Shown piece after piece: positions 25,701 through 35,100 of a stretch of DNA of 64,000 bases. Made by a program: the position numbers and the translations under genes. The stretch is taken from positions 5,096,501 to 5,160,500 of the forward strand of contig NC_062249.1 of the NCBI RefSeq assembly GCF_905475465.1. Direction: 5' to 3'. The stretch comes from Pieris napi. Lineage: Eukaryota; Arthropoda; Insecta; Lepidoptera; Pieridae. Numbering within the stretch: position 1 is the first letter of the stretch; every line of letters begins with the position of its first letter. A model generated the notes under the pieces. The model did not search any database. It was not told where the DNA came from and saw only the letters and a program-made list of their open reading frames with translations.

Positions 25701-27194
25701 TCAAGCCCTTTAGGCAGGTTAAACTCATTAGAGGTTTAGGCAAAATTAAAAATAAGAAGATAAAAATAATTAAACACTATAATGAATTATCTTTACCTGG
25801 ATGTAAAGTCTGTTAAAATGTTTTAACCAAATAAATATAATTTTACCAAATAATAGATGGCATCTTGCTGGTAAACCTCACTAATAATAAGTTATCAATA
25901 TTAAGATATTAATGTAAGCACCTAAAGTAATATAATTATATAAATATTTTTAATAATATGATAAGTTGGACAAGAGAAACAAAGCAAGTTTTAATCATCG
26001 CACCAGTAAACTCACCAGTTTTTATGACACAGTAAATGAAATCAAGCCATGAGAATTTCTCAACACAGATTGAACAATCACTAACTGTATCATAAGTGAT
26101 TGAGGTCAGTTATTCACAAAGTAATAAGTAGGTAGGGTAATCTAATTACACCTATTACATATTAAGACTTTAATAAATTTATAGTTGTTAATAGCACATT
26201 TGAATGATATTTGTTTTTTTTTCAATGGGAAAACTATGATATAAAAAGATCTGCTATTATATAAAATCTATAAACATTGTTTTTAGCTTGGGCTTCAAAA
26301 TAAAAGATAAAACATTTTTTTAAAATTAATATTATTACTTTGGATAGAGATAATGCTAGATGGGTGTATCCTATTATAAGTATTAGATTTATAGGTATTT
26401 AATATAGGATATATACCAATTAAAATTTTTGTTAATATTGAGCAAACACAGTTAATGGCCTGTGCCATTTCCTATATCATGAGTGGAAACATTTACATGT
26501 AGATTAGGTGCTGTCAATGTGTAAAATGTAAACATGGCCGGTGTAAAAATAACAACATTTTGAAATAACCTCTTAATTTATTTTAACTTATTGTAAAAAC
26601 TAAATTCATATTTTATAAATTATATATATACATTAAAAAAGGGGGTGGTGGCTCCCATAGCAATCCCTTTTGCATTTGGAGATCTGATATATACTGTACT
26701 GAAGAATTTAAAGTTGTATCTTTATAGCCAACATAAACATAGCTTATACACACAAACCTTAGTAAACCTTGACTGTAATTGTTAAACATTCTATAAATTT
26801 GAATTGGCACAAAAAACTCGAGACTCAATACAAACCTTACTCAAAATTTTTATTACTAATAAATGATGGGTGTGAAGGTAAGAAGGAACATATAATAATT
26901 GACATTTAATTAACCGTGTTACCGCATGTGTAAGTAAGAAAAACTTTGTAATATCGCGGTTATTAAGCCGAAGTCACGCCTTCACAGCTGACCAAACCCA
27001 AACACGGTATACAAATAAAACCAAAACCGAGAGAATAAATTGAATACATTTAATTATTTACCTTCAGCGCTCTGATTTAGCGATGATGGAGCAGCAGACG
27101 TCAACAAATTTTTCTTCTGATCGCCTTTAGGCGGATCAGAGTCAGAATCGTCGAAAACCAGCGTCCTGACCGATTGGGAGCACCGACGATCCAT
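217..27194 (-). CDS. MAST: MAST-family Ser/Thr kinase (drop out-like), N-terminal 593 residues; runs off the left edge
   Basis: Coding exons in transcript order on the minus strand: 27062-27194, 15411-15490, 14223-14297, 12051-12184, 9761-9836, 6388-6491, 6142-6279, 5654-5779, 4398-4479, 3802-3906, 3010-3174, 1915-2033, 1623-1760, 1424-1529, 217-416. All have AG/GT borders and all phases agree (1,781 nt). The start is the ATG at 27194. The protein begins with a Ser/Asp-rich leader, then segments typical of MAST kinases (NNLLRMRRSALGKSAP near residue 50, GRRWSVASLPSSGYGT near 140), a Pro/Ser-rich linker, the MAST pre-kinase (DUF1908-type) region and the kinase domain up to HRDLKPDN. MAST kinases are AGC-type Ser/Thr kinases with a downstream PDZ domain and associate with microtubules; Drosophila drop out acts in dynein-dependent transport. 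The rest of the kinase and the PDZ domain would lie left of base 1. Small alternative exons may have been missed. Confidence 0.93.
504..1307. mobile_element. pogo/Tigger-like MITE with TA target duplication
   Basis: The left end CAGTGTAAATCTCTTTATAACG (504-525) and the inverted right end (CAGTGTAACCTCTTTATAACG on the minus strand, ending 1307) are 21-22 bp TIRs with one indel. Both are flanked by TA (502-503, 1308-1309). CAGT...ATAACG termini with TA duplication are typical of pogo/Tigger-type elements. The TTCGTTATAGAGA motif recurs near each end. No transposase ORF is present. Confidence 0.75.
1915..5779 (-). CDS. MAST: MAST exons 8-12: pre-kinase (DUF1908-type) helical region
   Basis: Exons 5654-5779, 4398-4479, 3802-3906, 3010-3174 and 1915-2033 encode roughly residues 247-446. 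Recognisable segments, in order, are FAARFPAAQRAM, LRSLIDELTELDKKPD, VLEMARDCLHKS, SSYFYDMGDSLDRLLAE, ARPARLLECLEFDPEKFY and DIPQYIIHKLGLSKDPLAEL. From memory these match the conserved helical block upstream of the kinase domain in MAST1-4. It is followed by a polyproline run (near 435-441) and a Gly/Pro linker to the kinase domain. The introns hold Helitron copies at 2141-2497, 3349-3545 and 4797-5173 and a degraded SINE near 5195-5400. Confidence 0.9.
2141..2497 (-). mobile_element. Non-autonomous Helitron, family H1
   Basis: On the minus strand the element runs A|TCTATTTATAAG... to ...CTAG|T. A GCCC/GGGC hairpin lies about 12 bp before the CTAG end. The sequence matches the copies at 6707-7086 and 21155-21531, with several small indels. 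It lies in the intron between MAST exons 11 and 12. Confidence 0.8.
2505..2895 (+). repeat. Dispersed repeat pieces (GGGACGCCCA and GCCAGTTCTTCT families)
   Basis: GCGGGACGCCCAAAAAGAGC to GTGGATGCGTTGCCGGCC recurs diverged at 8110-8200. The part at 2730-2895 (GAGTGGCGGAAAGTTTCTTG, CTACGCCCTTGACTTGCGAA, ATTCATAAGTGTATTTGTTT) recurs inverted at 44285-44425 and ends near AATAAAGATA. These are likely retroelement tails. Confidence 0.5.
3349..3545 (-). mobile_element. Degraded Helitron, family H3
   Basis: The CTAG end (3349-3352, preceded by A) and the blocks TTTGTGAATCAAAACCAT and ATCGGTCCAGCCG match the H3 copies. The 5' end is eroded, so the right limit is approximate. Confidence 0.6.
4797..5173 (+). 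mobile_element. Non-autonomous Helitron, family H2
   Basis: Begins A|TCTTAATATATATAAATTACG and ends GGCCGGTCTGCTAG|T. It shares long stretches with 32141-32512. It lies in the intron between MAST exons 8 and 9. Confidence 0.8.
5195..5400 (-). mobile_element. Degraded SINE fragment related to 9290-9572
   Basis: Reverse-oriented TAGTAGGTGATCAGCCTTCT and TTCTTCACCGTACGAGCGAG match the SINE body. The tRNA-like head is missing. The small open frame over it is not a gene. Confidence 0.5.
6707..7086 (+). mobile_element. Non-autonomous Helitron, family H1
   Basis: Starts A|TCTATATATATAAAAAG and ends CGGCTAG|T. There are no terminal inverted repeats and no target duplication, and insertion is between A and T, the Helitron signature. 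It is nearly identical to 21155-21531, so both moved fairly recently. It lies in the intron between MAST exons 5 and 6. Confidence 0.85.
7160..7345 (+). repeat. Probable retroelement 3' tail
   Basis: AAAGAATTGGCCAAATCAGT followed by CAAGCCGTTTTCATG and a (TA)n end resembles the common lepidopteran non-LTR tail ending before TATATATATAAGATT. No second copy is in the window. Confidence 0.3.
8105..8330 (+). repeat. Dispersed repeat fragment related to 2505-2610
   Basis: ACGGGACGCCCATAAAGGGC and AGCAGCCCATGCAGACCACC match the 2505 copy. The following GAAGGTCGTATCTTCCAGGA is often seen with this repeat in Lepidoptera, from memory. The 81-codon frame here is incidental. Confidence 0.45.
9290..9572 (+). 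mobile_element. tRNA-derived SINE with 9-bp target duplication
   Basis: A polymerase III A box (TGGCCTAGTGG, 9300-9310) and B box (GGTTCGATCCC, 9344-9354) form a tRNA-like head, followed by a tRNA-unrelated body ending GCCATTGATGTTATG. ATAACTATC occurs at 9281-9289 and again at 9573-9581, a target duplication that fixes both ends. It lies in a MAST intron. Confidence 0.85.
13262..13281. repeat. (TA)10 microsatellite
   Basis: A perfect TA run in a MAST intron. Confidence 0.9.
14361..14684 (-). mobile_element. Non-autonomous Helitron, family H3
   Basis: On the minus strand it starts A|TCTTAATATATATATTTC and ends GCCGGATCAGCTAG|T. It contains the GGACCAATTTTGATGAA and GGTTTAGATTCACAAATC blocks shared with 56157-56379, 40510-40672 and 3349-3545. 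Confidence 0.75.
14845..15279. mobile_element. GC-rich TTAA-flanked foldback MITE
   Basis: Inverted ends about 35 bp long (GGCTGATTCACGCTACACCG at the left; GGATGATTCACGGTACACCG inverted at the right) lie between TTAA at 14841-14844 and TTAA at 15280-15283, with one extra base at the right. The arms are built of repeated CCGGGCCGTGCC / GGCACGGCCGGG units that can fold on themselves. The interior has a T12 tract. TTAA duplication suggests piggyBac-type mobilisation. Its overlapping open frames on both strands are artefacts of GC richness. Confidence 0.75.
16019..16066 (+). promoter_or_regulatory. CRE plus TATA box inside MAST intron 1
   Basis: A perfect cAMP-response element TGACGTCA (16019-16026) lies 33 bp before TATAAATA (16059-16066), with a GC-rich spacer (CCGCGGCCCGCC). 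The spacing fits a plus-strand promoter antisense to MAST. It could also be an intronic enhancer. No coding exon follows nearby. Confidence 0.3.
16965..17189 (+). mobile_element. Non-autonomous Helitron, family H4
   Basis: Starts A|TCTACTATATAAAAATAAG and ends GCCGAGTTTGCTAG|T. The interior (TTCCTGACGCTATAACTCC, GATTTCCACGGTTTTGCAT) is a repeat I recall as frequent in Lepidoptera. This is the only copy seen in the window; it lies in MAST intron 1. Confidence 0.75.
17590..17857. repeat. Dispersed repeat D1, copy 1
   Basis: Shares CACCCTGAAGTTAGCATAGT, AACTTTATTTAACT, CTTTTTTCTA..CAAACGTA and CTAACGCGTGTACATAAGTA with 50850-51125, with indels. The nature of the repeat is unknown. It lies in MAST intron 1. 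Confidence 0.7.
18488..18918. mobile_element. Foldback element with ~85-bp inverted arms
   Basis: The left arm (18488 to about 18577: TATATGCTAATTTAAATGAA, CGGCAGACAGT, GTTTATGTAAACATAAT, TTTTTACTAATCGTCGTA) is matched in inverse by the right arm (about 18826-18918), with scattered differences. The centre is unrelated AT-rich sequence. No target duplication was identified, so the superfamily is open. Confidence 0.65.
19735..20285. repeat. Imperfect foldback: inverted ATCATTTGCTCGTRTCTGC and AAGGCAGACATYYAGG blocks
   Basis: The left blocks at about 19740 and 19806 recur inverted, in mirror order, at about 20276 and 20205. Two further variants of the first block lie near 19880 and 20393. It may be an old inverted-repeat transposon; the ends are uncertain. 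Confidence 0.45.
20832..21699. mobile_element. pogo-like MITE interrupted by a Helitron
   Basis: TIRs CAGTGGAATATCTTTAACTCG (from 20832) and, inverted, CAGTGGAATATCTATAACTCG (ending 21699) differ at one base. TA follows on the right; the left TA is lost. The inner arms repeat CGAGTTAACGAG and TCGACTTAACGAGG motifs. Helitron 21155-21531 sits inside, so the original MITE was about 490 bp. Confidence 0.75.
21155..21531 (+). mobile_element. Non-autonomous Helitron, family H1, inserted in a pogo-like MITE
   Basis: Same ends as the 6707 copy (A|TCTATATATATAAAAAG ... CGGCTAG|T). It interrupts the TIR-bounded element at 20832-21699, which must therefore be older. Confidence 0.85.
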
Positions 27195-28263
27195 TGCCTC
27201 TCACTAGTCACTACACAACACACTGAACTTATATTTTCGCCATTAAAATTAAAAAAAAAATTAAAATCTCCATCACAACACAAATGAAACCACCATCGGT
27301 TTCCGCGTAAAGTGACGCTTTATTTTCAAACCGAATGCACGATTTCACTATCCACCTGTGCCATATTACATTGCGGCCTACAAGACCAAAATGAAAATAC
27401 ATTCACACAAATAAATACAATCAAAATGACATTTTGCGACTTTTAAAATCACAAGTTTGCCTCTGTGGTTTGAAGGTGGACTGCCAAGCGGTGTGTCTGT
27501 CGACTAACACAGTGTTACCAATTTTAACGAGGTTGCAGTTTTATAATCTGTATTTTTAATTCATTTATTAACTTGTCAATATTTTCTCAGAAATCCCAAT
27601 CCAATACGTATCATGTTGAAACAGTTGTATGAATTCTATGTAGTAATGTATAAAATGTTTTATTTCAAACTAAAGAAAGAACGATAATTTTGATATTCTT
27701 TTTTTAAAACAAATACTAATTCTACTACTTTATAATATATACAATAATGAAAGATTCTGTAGTACCATAAATTAGAATATTTTTAACAGAACAACTAATG
27801 ACATAATCTATATTCAATTTATTTAAATAAGCTCCACCAAACGAGTAATAATGCAACTATTTCTTAAATGTCGCCAGTTATAATACATATAAAGAAAATA
27901 AAGTTGCTATATTTTGACGATACAATTATTATACGAATATCTATATATTAGAAATAAAATCAGATTATAAAATTGTCCTTTTTAGTGTTATTTTTATAGA
28001 AAGGGTAAATTTGGGTCTATAAATAGGTTTCAAATATTAATTTATTAAACCACTAGTAGTGCCATCTATTTTCTGACTCCTGTCAAATTGTAGATTTTCC
28101 TGTCAAAAGAAACGGAAAAACACGAGTGTGCGTCGCCTTTACTAGATATCAGCTGAATTATTCGGCTAAAATGCCCTGGCACGGGCATACGTAGTCGTCG
28201 GTCCGCCATTACGACGCAGCCGAGACACGTTCGTCGTATTTAGTTAAATATTTTCGTTTATAA
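27195..28263. promoter_or_regulatory. Divergent promoter region between MAST and MED26
   Basis: The two start codons face away from each other across 1,069 bp, so both 5' UTRs and both promoters should lie here, unless distal non-coding exons exist. No clear TATA box was found for either gene. The GC-richer stretch at about 28130-28250, before the MED26 start, is the most likely MED26 5' UTR. Exact transcription starts cannot be read from the sequence. Confidence 0.6.
28171..28194 (+). promoter_or_regulatory. Possible 7-codon upstream ORF before MED26
   Basis: An ATG followed by six sense codons (MPWHGHT) and a TAG lies 70 nt upstream of the MED26 start codon. If transcription begins before 28171, it would be a short upstream ORF able to damp MED26 translation. 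The transcript start is unknown, so this is conditional. Confidence 0.3.
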
Positions 28264-31200
28264 ATGAGTTATAACGCTCATGAGCTAAGTAATCGGCTTC
28301 TTAATGCGTTGGATAGCAATTACAATGTAAGTTTCCAAAGTATAAAGACAAATACAGCCAATATGAAAGCCGGAGATTTGGAAACGGTCTGTTCGGGCCT
28401 GTGACACCCGACTCGAGTAGCGACACCCCCTTGGGAGGCTGTACAATGTATCTAAGTGCTCAACACGGCCGTCAAGGCTGAATTATTACATTCAACAGTA
28501 GCAGTAGCACGTGTAATACGAGAATCGTTGTGGAATTATAGTGTGTGTTACAATACGTGAGCGTTGCGACTGATGTTCGGGGCCACTGACGTCGTCAGCT
28601 CACCTCTCGTCCCTCCGTCCCTAGTGCCAAATGTTTTGCAATGTGAAAGTGTGGAATTGTGCCACGCGTGTTTTTTTCTTTTAATTTCTGGTTAGATATA
28701 GTGAATTTTGCCCTGATAGATTTCGAAATGAAGTATAAAAATGTTAGATCGTTCGAAATGACCTTACATGATCGCTTTGAGAGTCAATGTTTGCAGAACG
28801 CTTGGCTAGTTTATGTCGAATGTATTACAGGATTCGATGTAATGTTATTCTATAGAGGGTGCATTTTAAGGTCAGTTTAGTTTTACAAATAGCTGCAGGA
28901 CACTATTGGTCAGGCATGTGGTTTTTCCTATTTATTATGGTCTCTAATTTCCTAACATTACAAATATATTATTAACTTAAATCTTACAAAACAGTTAATA
29001 TCTTTTTATCTTATGTAGGATAAATTATTGATAAATTGGAAGTGTATTATTGCGTAAAATATAACCCCCTATGAACTTAGTTTTTGCTCATCTCTGGTCA
29101 TTACTCTGCTGATGTACAATGACCCTTTCATTAATAATTCAACAGGAAGTGGTAGAAGGGTCAATTGAAAATGGACACAATAATCCTTTTCCTATGAGAA
29201 CCCCTTGCTTAGGTTATAAGGTTATGGAACAGGGATGTTATACTCTCCATGTGGTTTCTTTACAGATCTCTAAATTTTCAATTATTTTAATTTCGAGTTA
29301 TTTCACAATACAATGTTATCATTTTCAAAAAACACCAAATCCATTCAAGATATATAGTTATTTAATACCTAGTTATGATATTGATATGCATATTCAGCTC
29401 TACCTACCACACTTAAAATATTATGTACAGCTTTTTCATAGCTATTATGTAATATAACAAAATAAAGGTTTTGGTCTGTGCAACGGGAGCTGTTAACACC
29501 TTAATCATAATTTGTAAATTATCACTTAAAAATAGATTTATATTTTACCTTACCAAAAACTTACAAGAACCCTGCCTATTTGTTATGTGGCAAAAGGAAA
29601 CATTTTTTGATAAATTTAAAATACTGGTTGTAATTTTTCCAATAATATAATTAATTATATATCTTTAGTATCTGTTATCATATCAAATCATTTAATATAT
29701 ACAGCTTATGATACAATCTATTTGTAACTTCATAGTATAGATCAATAAATTTTCAATTTTTGATCTATACTTGGACTAGGACTTAAAAAGTCGACCCCAG
29801 TCTGAACTCCGCTTAACAAAAAGTGGGTCTGGTATTATGTCAAAAGGTCCAGAATTGTCTTTTTCAGTGATTGGCCTTTAACATCTTCATCTTAGTTCGC
29901 AGAAGACTAAAAAACCCACAGCTTAAAAATAACAACTATAAATTTTATGAAATCATCATGAAAGTCTTTTAATGACTTCTTTTATTTCTTTATAATGATT
30001 GTAGCAAACACACACCTTTGAAATTCAAAACTATTTTTTTCACTGATAAGAATTGAATGGATTTGTTTTGATTTAGTGGTCAAAACTAAAATCATTCATC
30101 ATGACTACTTTCAATTTGTGTTATTACTTAGGTTATATTTTATTTTACTAATAATTTTCAACCTACTCTTTAAAAGTTATATAATTTAGGTTTTTTTTTA
30201 CATAGATAAAGATGATTTTAACAGGTAGATGTATTAAGTATGATATTGGTATCAAACCAAATGACACACTCAATACTTTATATGACATTTTATCCTTATT
30301 GATACATACATTTGTTGCAAGGCTTAAATATAAACAACAGATTAAGTGGAAAAACGCAGCATAGAAATGAACTATAAAATACTACAAAAGTACATGTTAT
30401 TGACTACTTGTGTCAATGTATTGCCAGTACTTATACATCCCTGAGTTGAGTAAAGGTTCTTAAACTTGGAACTACTTGAATTGAATTTCAAAGCAATTTC
30501 TTATGCAACTGTTACATCACTCAAAAATTATTGTTTAAGTAACATAGTTTTGAAATCATTTATTTCAATTTCTACTTCTACTATCTAATAACTGTACACT
30601 TTAAGTAAAATTTTAATTGGTGCTTCTTGTTGGTCAAGAAATATTATGTTTAATTGGAAGGTTCTCTCAAGCAAAACTATAATTTTTACTTACTCTAATT
30701 CATAAAAACTTTTTCTGTACACACAGAGTGATTCATTGTATTGTTATAGCTATTCCTTGGGCTTACCAGGCCATCATCATCCCAAAAAAAAAATTATTTT
30801 TCCAAAGATTTGTAATCATTCATGAGAATTTTTCATAAGTTCTCAACACAATTCCACAACTATTCTTGGTACATCCTTTATGTAATATGATAAATTGAAT
30901 TTTAGCTACATTTATTATTTCAATATTTAGAAGATAAATTTAATTTAATTTGCAGGTCGTTGACATGCAAGCAGTTAATGAAATTATATCAATTTTGGAG
31001 AAATTCAATATTACAAAAGAGTTGTTGGAGGTAAGTAATTTGCATTATTTGCCAACTAAATACTTGCATAGTCATTTATGGCAAAATTAAAGTTTCTCCA
31101 TATTAACGTAGGTAAATACCCTAAATTAATTAAATGATTATAATAAAACTGTTTATCACCCATATACTATTTTTAATTTATACAATACCAAAGTTTATAT

Positions 31201-32129
31201 GAAATGTACAAAAACTATAATTTTTCAATCTTACACATTACTTTGACATTAACATATTTACAAATATATAAATGAATTCTGTCAAATTACTCTGGTTTAA
31301 ATTGATTTTTACTGGAGAGCTTGATTAAATGGATGAAAAGAGACAAATCGATAATTTTGTTGAAATGTATAGGAACTGCTTTAGTATTTTTATGATTACT
31401 TCTATTTTTAATTGACATAGTAAATTCAAAAAGTGAATAGTAGTATGATTAAAAGAGAAAACTAATAATATACTTATCAATTTTATTTTATTTCAATAAA
31501 AGAAAGTGTGAGGATTATATGCTGTATTAATTATTTAGACTCCATAATCTCAAAGAAACAAATTACAGTACTATGCCATTCAGGTAAATGTCATTGTGAA
31601 AACAGTGCTTTTGTCTATCTATTATGAATAACAATGAATAATTTGAGACCATACTTTTCCAAAAATTCTATGGCTACCTGTTTCTACTTTTGTTTTCAAA
31701 TTGCACTATTGTTATTTGTACCCTTATTGTTTATAACCCATAAAGCGGATTTTGTACTGTTAGGTCAATACTTCTACATTAGTATTGGCTTTTTTCGCAA
31801 ATAATTAAGTGAATTGCCGTAACCTGTTACAATAATACTACTATTCCTTTTTCTTTTCAAGTCGCTTTTTATACATTATTTTTACACTATAATCTTAGGT
31901 AATAATGTACAAGTTACTCTCTTTTAGTATTTTATAATATAAAAGTAACTCATCCGCTAAGAACTTTTTTAACAATTATCAATATGATTTCAGACCACCC
32001 GATTAGGCAAGCACGTGAATGAACTGAGGCGTAAGACTAGCGATCCCACACTCGCTCGTCGCGCCAAGGTGCTCGTCAAGAGGTGGCGGGATCTCGTTAT
32101 ACCTGCTGTAGCGTCGCCAGCTCACGCCG
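28264..32129 (+). CDS. MED26: MED26 exons 1-3: TFIIS N-terminal domain
   Basis: Three exons (21 codons, 25 codons, then 136 nt) encode the four-helix LW domain. Visible segments include NEIISILEKFNITKELLE, TTRLGKHVNELRRKTSD and ARRAKVLVKRWRDLVIPA. The RRAKxLVKRWRDLV pattern is the hallmark of TFIIS, Elongin A and MED26 N domains, which separates this protein from other Pro-rich nuclear proteins. Intron 1 is 2.6 kb. Confidence 0.95.
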
Positions 32130-35100
32130 GTAACTAATGATCTTCTCAATATATAAATTACGTGTCACGTTGTTTGTCCGCTATGGACTTCTAAAGTACT
32201 GAACCGATATATATCAAATTTGCACACCGTGTGCAGTTTGATCTAACTTAAAAGATAGGATAGCTTTAATCTCAATTTATACCCGAAATATTATTTTATT
32301 GCAAAATATTTGTTTATTATTTGATAGTCACAATTCTAACAGATGGCGCTGTGTTGAAAGTACCAACGTTTCACATAAGCTACAATTTGATGACATAACC
32401 ACCAAAAAAGCATGGTGGTCCCCATGACTGGTGTTCTACCGTTTCCCTTGAATAGTTTGCTACTAGTAATATAACAAAAACTTAGCCACGCAACGCTTGG
32501 CCGGTCTGCTAGTAGTATTCTAACTTTTTAGGATGTGTCTATTTATTGTTTTTAATAATGAAATATAACAAATTTAATGAGGTGATTATTAACTTCTTAG
32601 ACTGTCATAGAAGTCTTTTGGCATAGATAAATTATGATTAAAATCTCCTAATATTATGCCAATTCTCTCTTAGCCTTAAAAATCTTTCCTACTGAGACGA
32701 TCTTGAAGATTTGATTTTATCAGGCATATATTTTAATGTGACAAAGCTTTATGTAATTGGTGCTAATGGTACGTTTATGAATAATACAGCGTGTATATAA
32801 AATATTATAGGTTCCAACCGATCTTCAGCAGAACGAAGCACTCGACGACCTGGCGGCACCCCCCTCACCTCGCCCGCTCTTATTAGGGTAAGTGGAGAAT
32901 GAACCAACTAATAATTTAAAAAAAAATAGTTTAAAAAAACTAAAAAACACGCTTTTAAAGCACATCAAACTAAAAAGTGAAAACTAATTCCTAATTTAGG
33001 CTGAGAATGGTAATGAACAAAAAATACTGGTATTATTGTGAAAAATCGTGGGGCGCTCTATAGATGAAAAATATGGCACAGAGCGCCCCTTTTAGTTAAA
33101 TTTTTTCGGATTATTGCATTGTCATCGATCTACAGGTGCGCAAAATTTGAATAAAATCTGTCCGTTTAAAGTGGGTCAAAATCGAGTCCGAAGGAGTCGG
33201 TTACATACATACATACAGGTGAAGCTAATATAAAGCGTGTAAAAAACAAATAATTATGTTATCTCGAAAAGATTTTTCTGCTAGTTTTATTTGGATCATT
33301 TTGTCTATTGATAGAAGCACATCCACATAGGCAAATTAACGCAATCGCAACCGGAAGCCCTTATCAAGAATAAAAAATTAAAACTTACCGATCCAAATCA
33401 TTAATTTAAAACTTAATCTGAGTTTACCTCCCTGAACTAATATAATATAATAAAGGAATATAATTCCCTGAACACCTTGTATATCACTAATGGGATATTT
33501 TAATACGTGAACTAAAAGTAATGTCGTATTACCTTTGTTGTTTTAGTATCAAAATTGTAACAAACTTTGTTAAGTCCACAATTTATAATATAGCTGATAT
33601 CCGAAGGGTCGAGACTGTGACCCACAAATTACAAAAACGTATTTTATTTCGATATACTGCATACATATAAAATTCAGTATTGAACATGTTAAAAAATATC
33701 ACTTAAATATTGGACTCATTTATTAATAATAATAATAATAATAATAATTTTTATTAATCAGACAAATACAGTCCATTGATTGATTAGTGAGTTAGTAACA
33801 ATAGTTTCTTAAGATCTATGTTAGAGAATTAGTAAAAATAAGGAAAAAGTAGTTAAATAAAAACTATCACGTACAAAGCCCTGCGGAGATGTCGGAGCAG
33901 TGTCGTAAATAGGGGCACTCCATTCTTTCGACTATCATCCGTAAGATGTTGCTGGAGCTGCCCCGCACCCGGCGCACCAAAGAAGCGCACCGCTTTCGCA
34001 TAGTGGCGAAAAAGCAATCCACCCGCGCCTCTGCAAACATTCTTGATGCACTGCAGAAGCGAGGCAGCCCCAGCAACATCCTAAATGCGTTATTATACTG
34101 CACCCGAAGCGAGTTGTATGTTTGTCGAGTAAAACTGGCCCATAAGCTGCACGTGTAGAAGTTAGTGCAATATGCTCTGAATAATGTGACTTTTACGTCA
34201 TGAGAACAACGTACAAACCTACGAGCCAGCATATTTGCTCTCACCGACAACGCTCTTCGTTCTCTCTCTATATCGCCATTATCTTTGAGGTCGGGGAGTA
34301 GGACGTGCCCAAGGTATTTAAACTTACTAACTTGACCTTCCTAGTTAATTTGCGTTTTGATAACTGATCGTTAATATTACAGCAAGGTTTGAGTCCCGCC
34401 GTGCCCAGCCCACGACTGCCGTCGAGGCCAGGTAATTCACACTTTTAAACTGTAATACTAACACTATTTATTGGAATTTTTGATATCTTTAAACTAATTT
34501 TTAATAGTGTAAAATATAACCTAACATCCCAAATAAGTAATACAAGGGTTCCCTAGGGGCCTCATAGCCTAGCGGTCTTATTAAGTGGCAGCTAGGTGAG
34601 GGGTACCGGGTTCGATTCCCGGTTCGAGGGCAAGTTTTAATTTAATTTAAATTTGTTCTCGCCCTTTGGGAGGGTTGTGCGGTACCGGGCGAGTGCCTAA
34701 ACCGTACACGGAGGACATGGTCGAATTTCTAAGACAAAAAGCACGAATTATAAAAATCTTATACTTGACGCTGGCTAACGCACAAACCGTGCTAGAGCCA
34801 TACAAAAAAAAGGGTTCCCTGAAAGGTATCGGTCAGAACACAAATTTTCTTATTATCAGTGATTGTTGTACATCAGTAGTTTTAAAAACTCTCTTATTTT
34901 GACAGCATGGGGCGGTTACGAGTCAGACTCCCAGGATGTAATCCTGGTGGATGACGACCCACCACCGCCACCACCTGTACTCACACACGCACACAAACCT
35001 GCTACGCCGCGTAAGTATACCTAGATTGATTACTAGTTTTGTAATCACATTTTAACATTTTTACTTAAAAAATCTGGAAAACAAGTACAAATCTATTTTT

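Larger units (their letters stand above)
15491..27061 (-). other. MAST intron 1 (11.6 kb)
   Basis: This intron separates the 44-codon first exon from exon 2. It contains Helitron H4, repeat D1, two foldback elements, the Helitron-in-MITE nest and the CRE/TATA pair. Small frames in it (for example 22689-22940 and 26613-26828) show no recognisable protein. Confidence 0.85.

Noticed and set aside
29119..29457. 112-codon plus-strand frame in MED26 intron 1
   Set aside because: AT-rich and low complexity, no recognisable motif, and skipped by consistent splicing of exons 1 and 2.
34560..34632. Possible tRNA gene
   Set aside because: Again the head of a SINE, with 11-bp duplications bracketing the whole 255-bp unit.
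34666..34902. 78-codon plus-strand frame
   Set aside because: It covers the SINE body and the end of MED26 intron 5; no protein motif.
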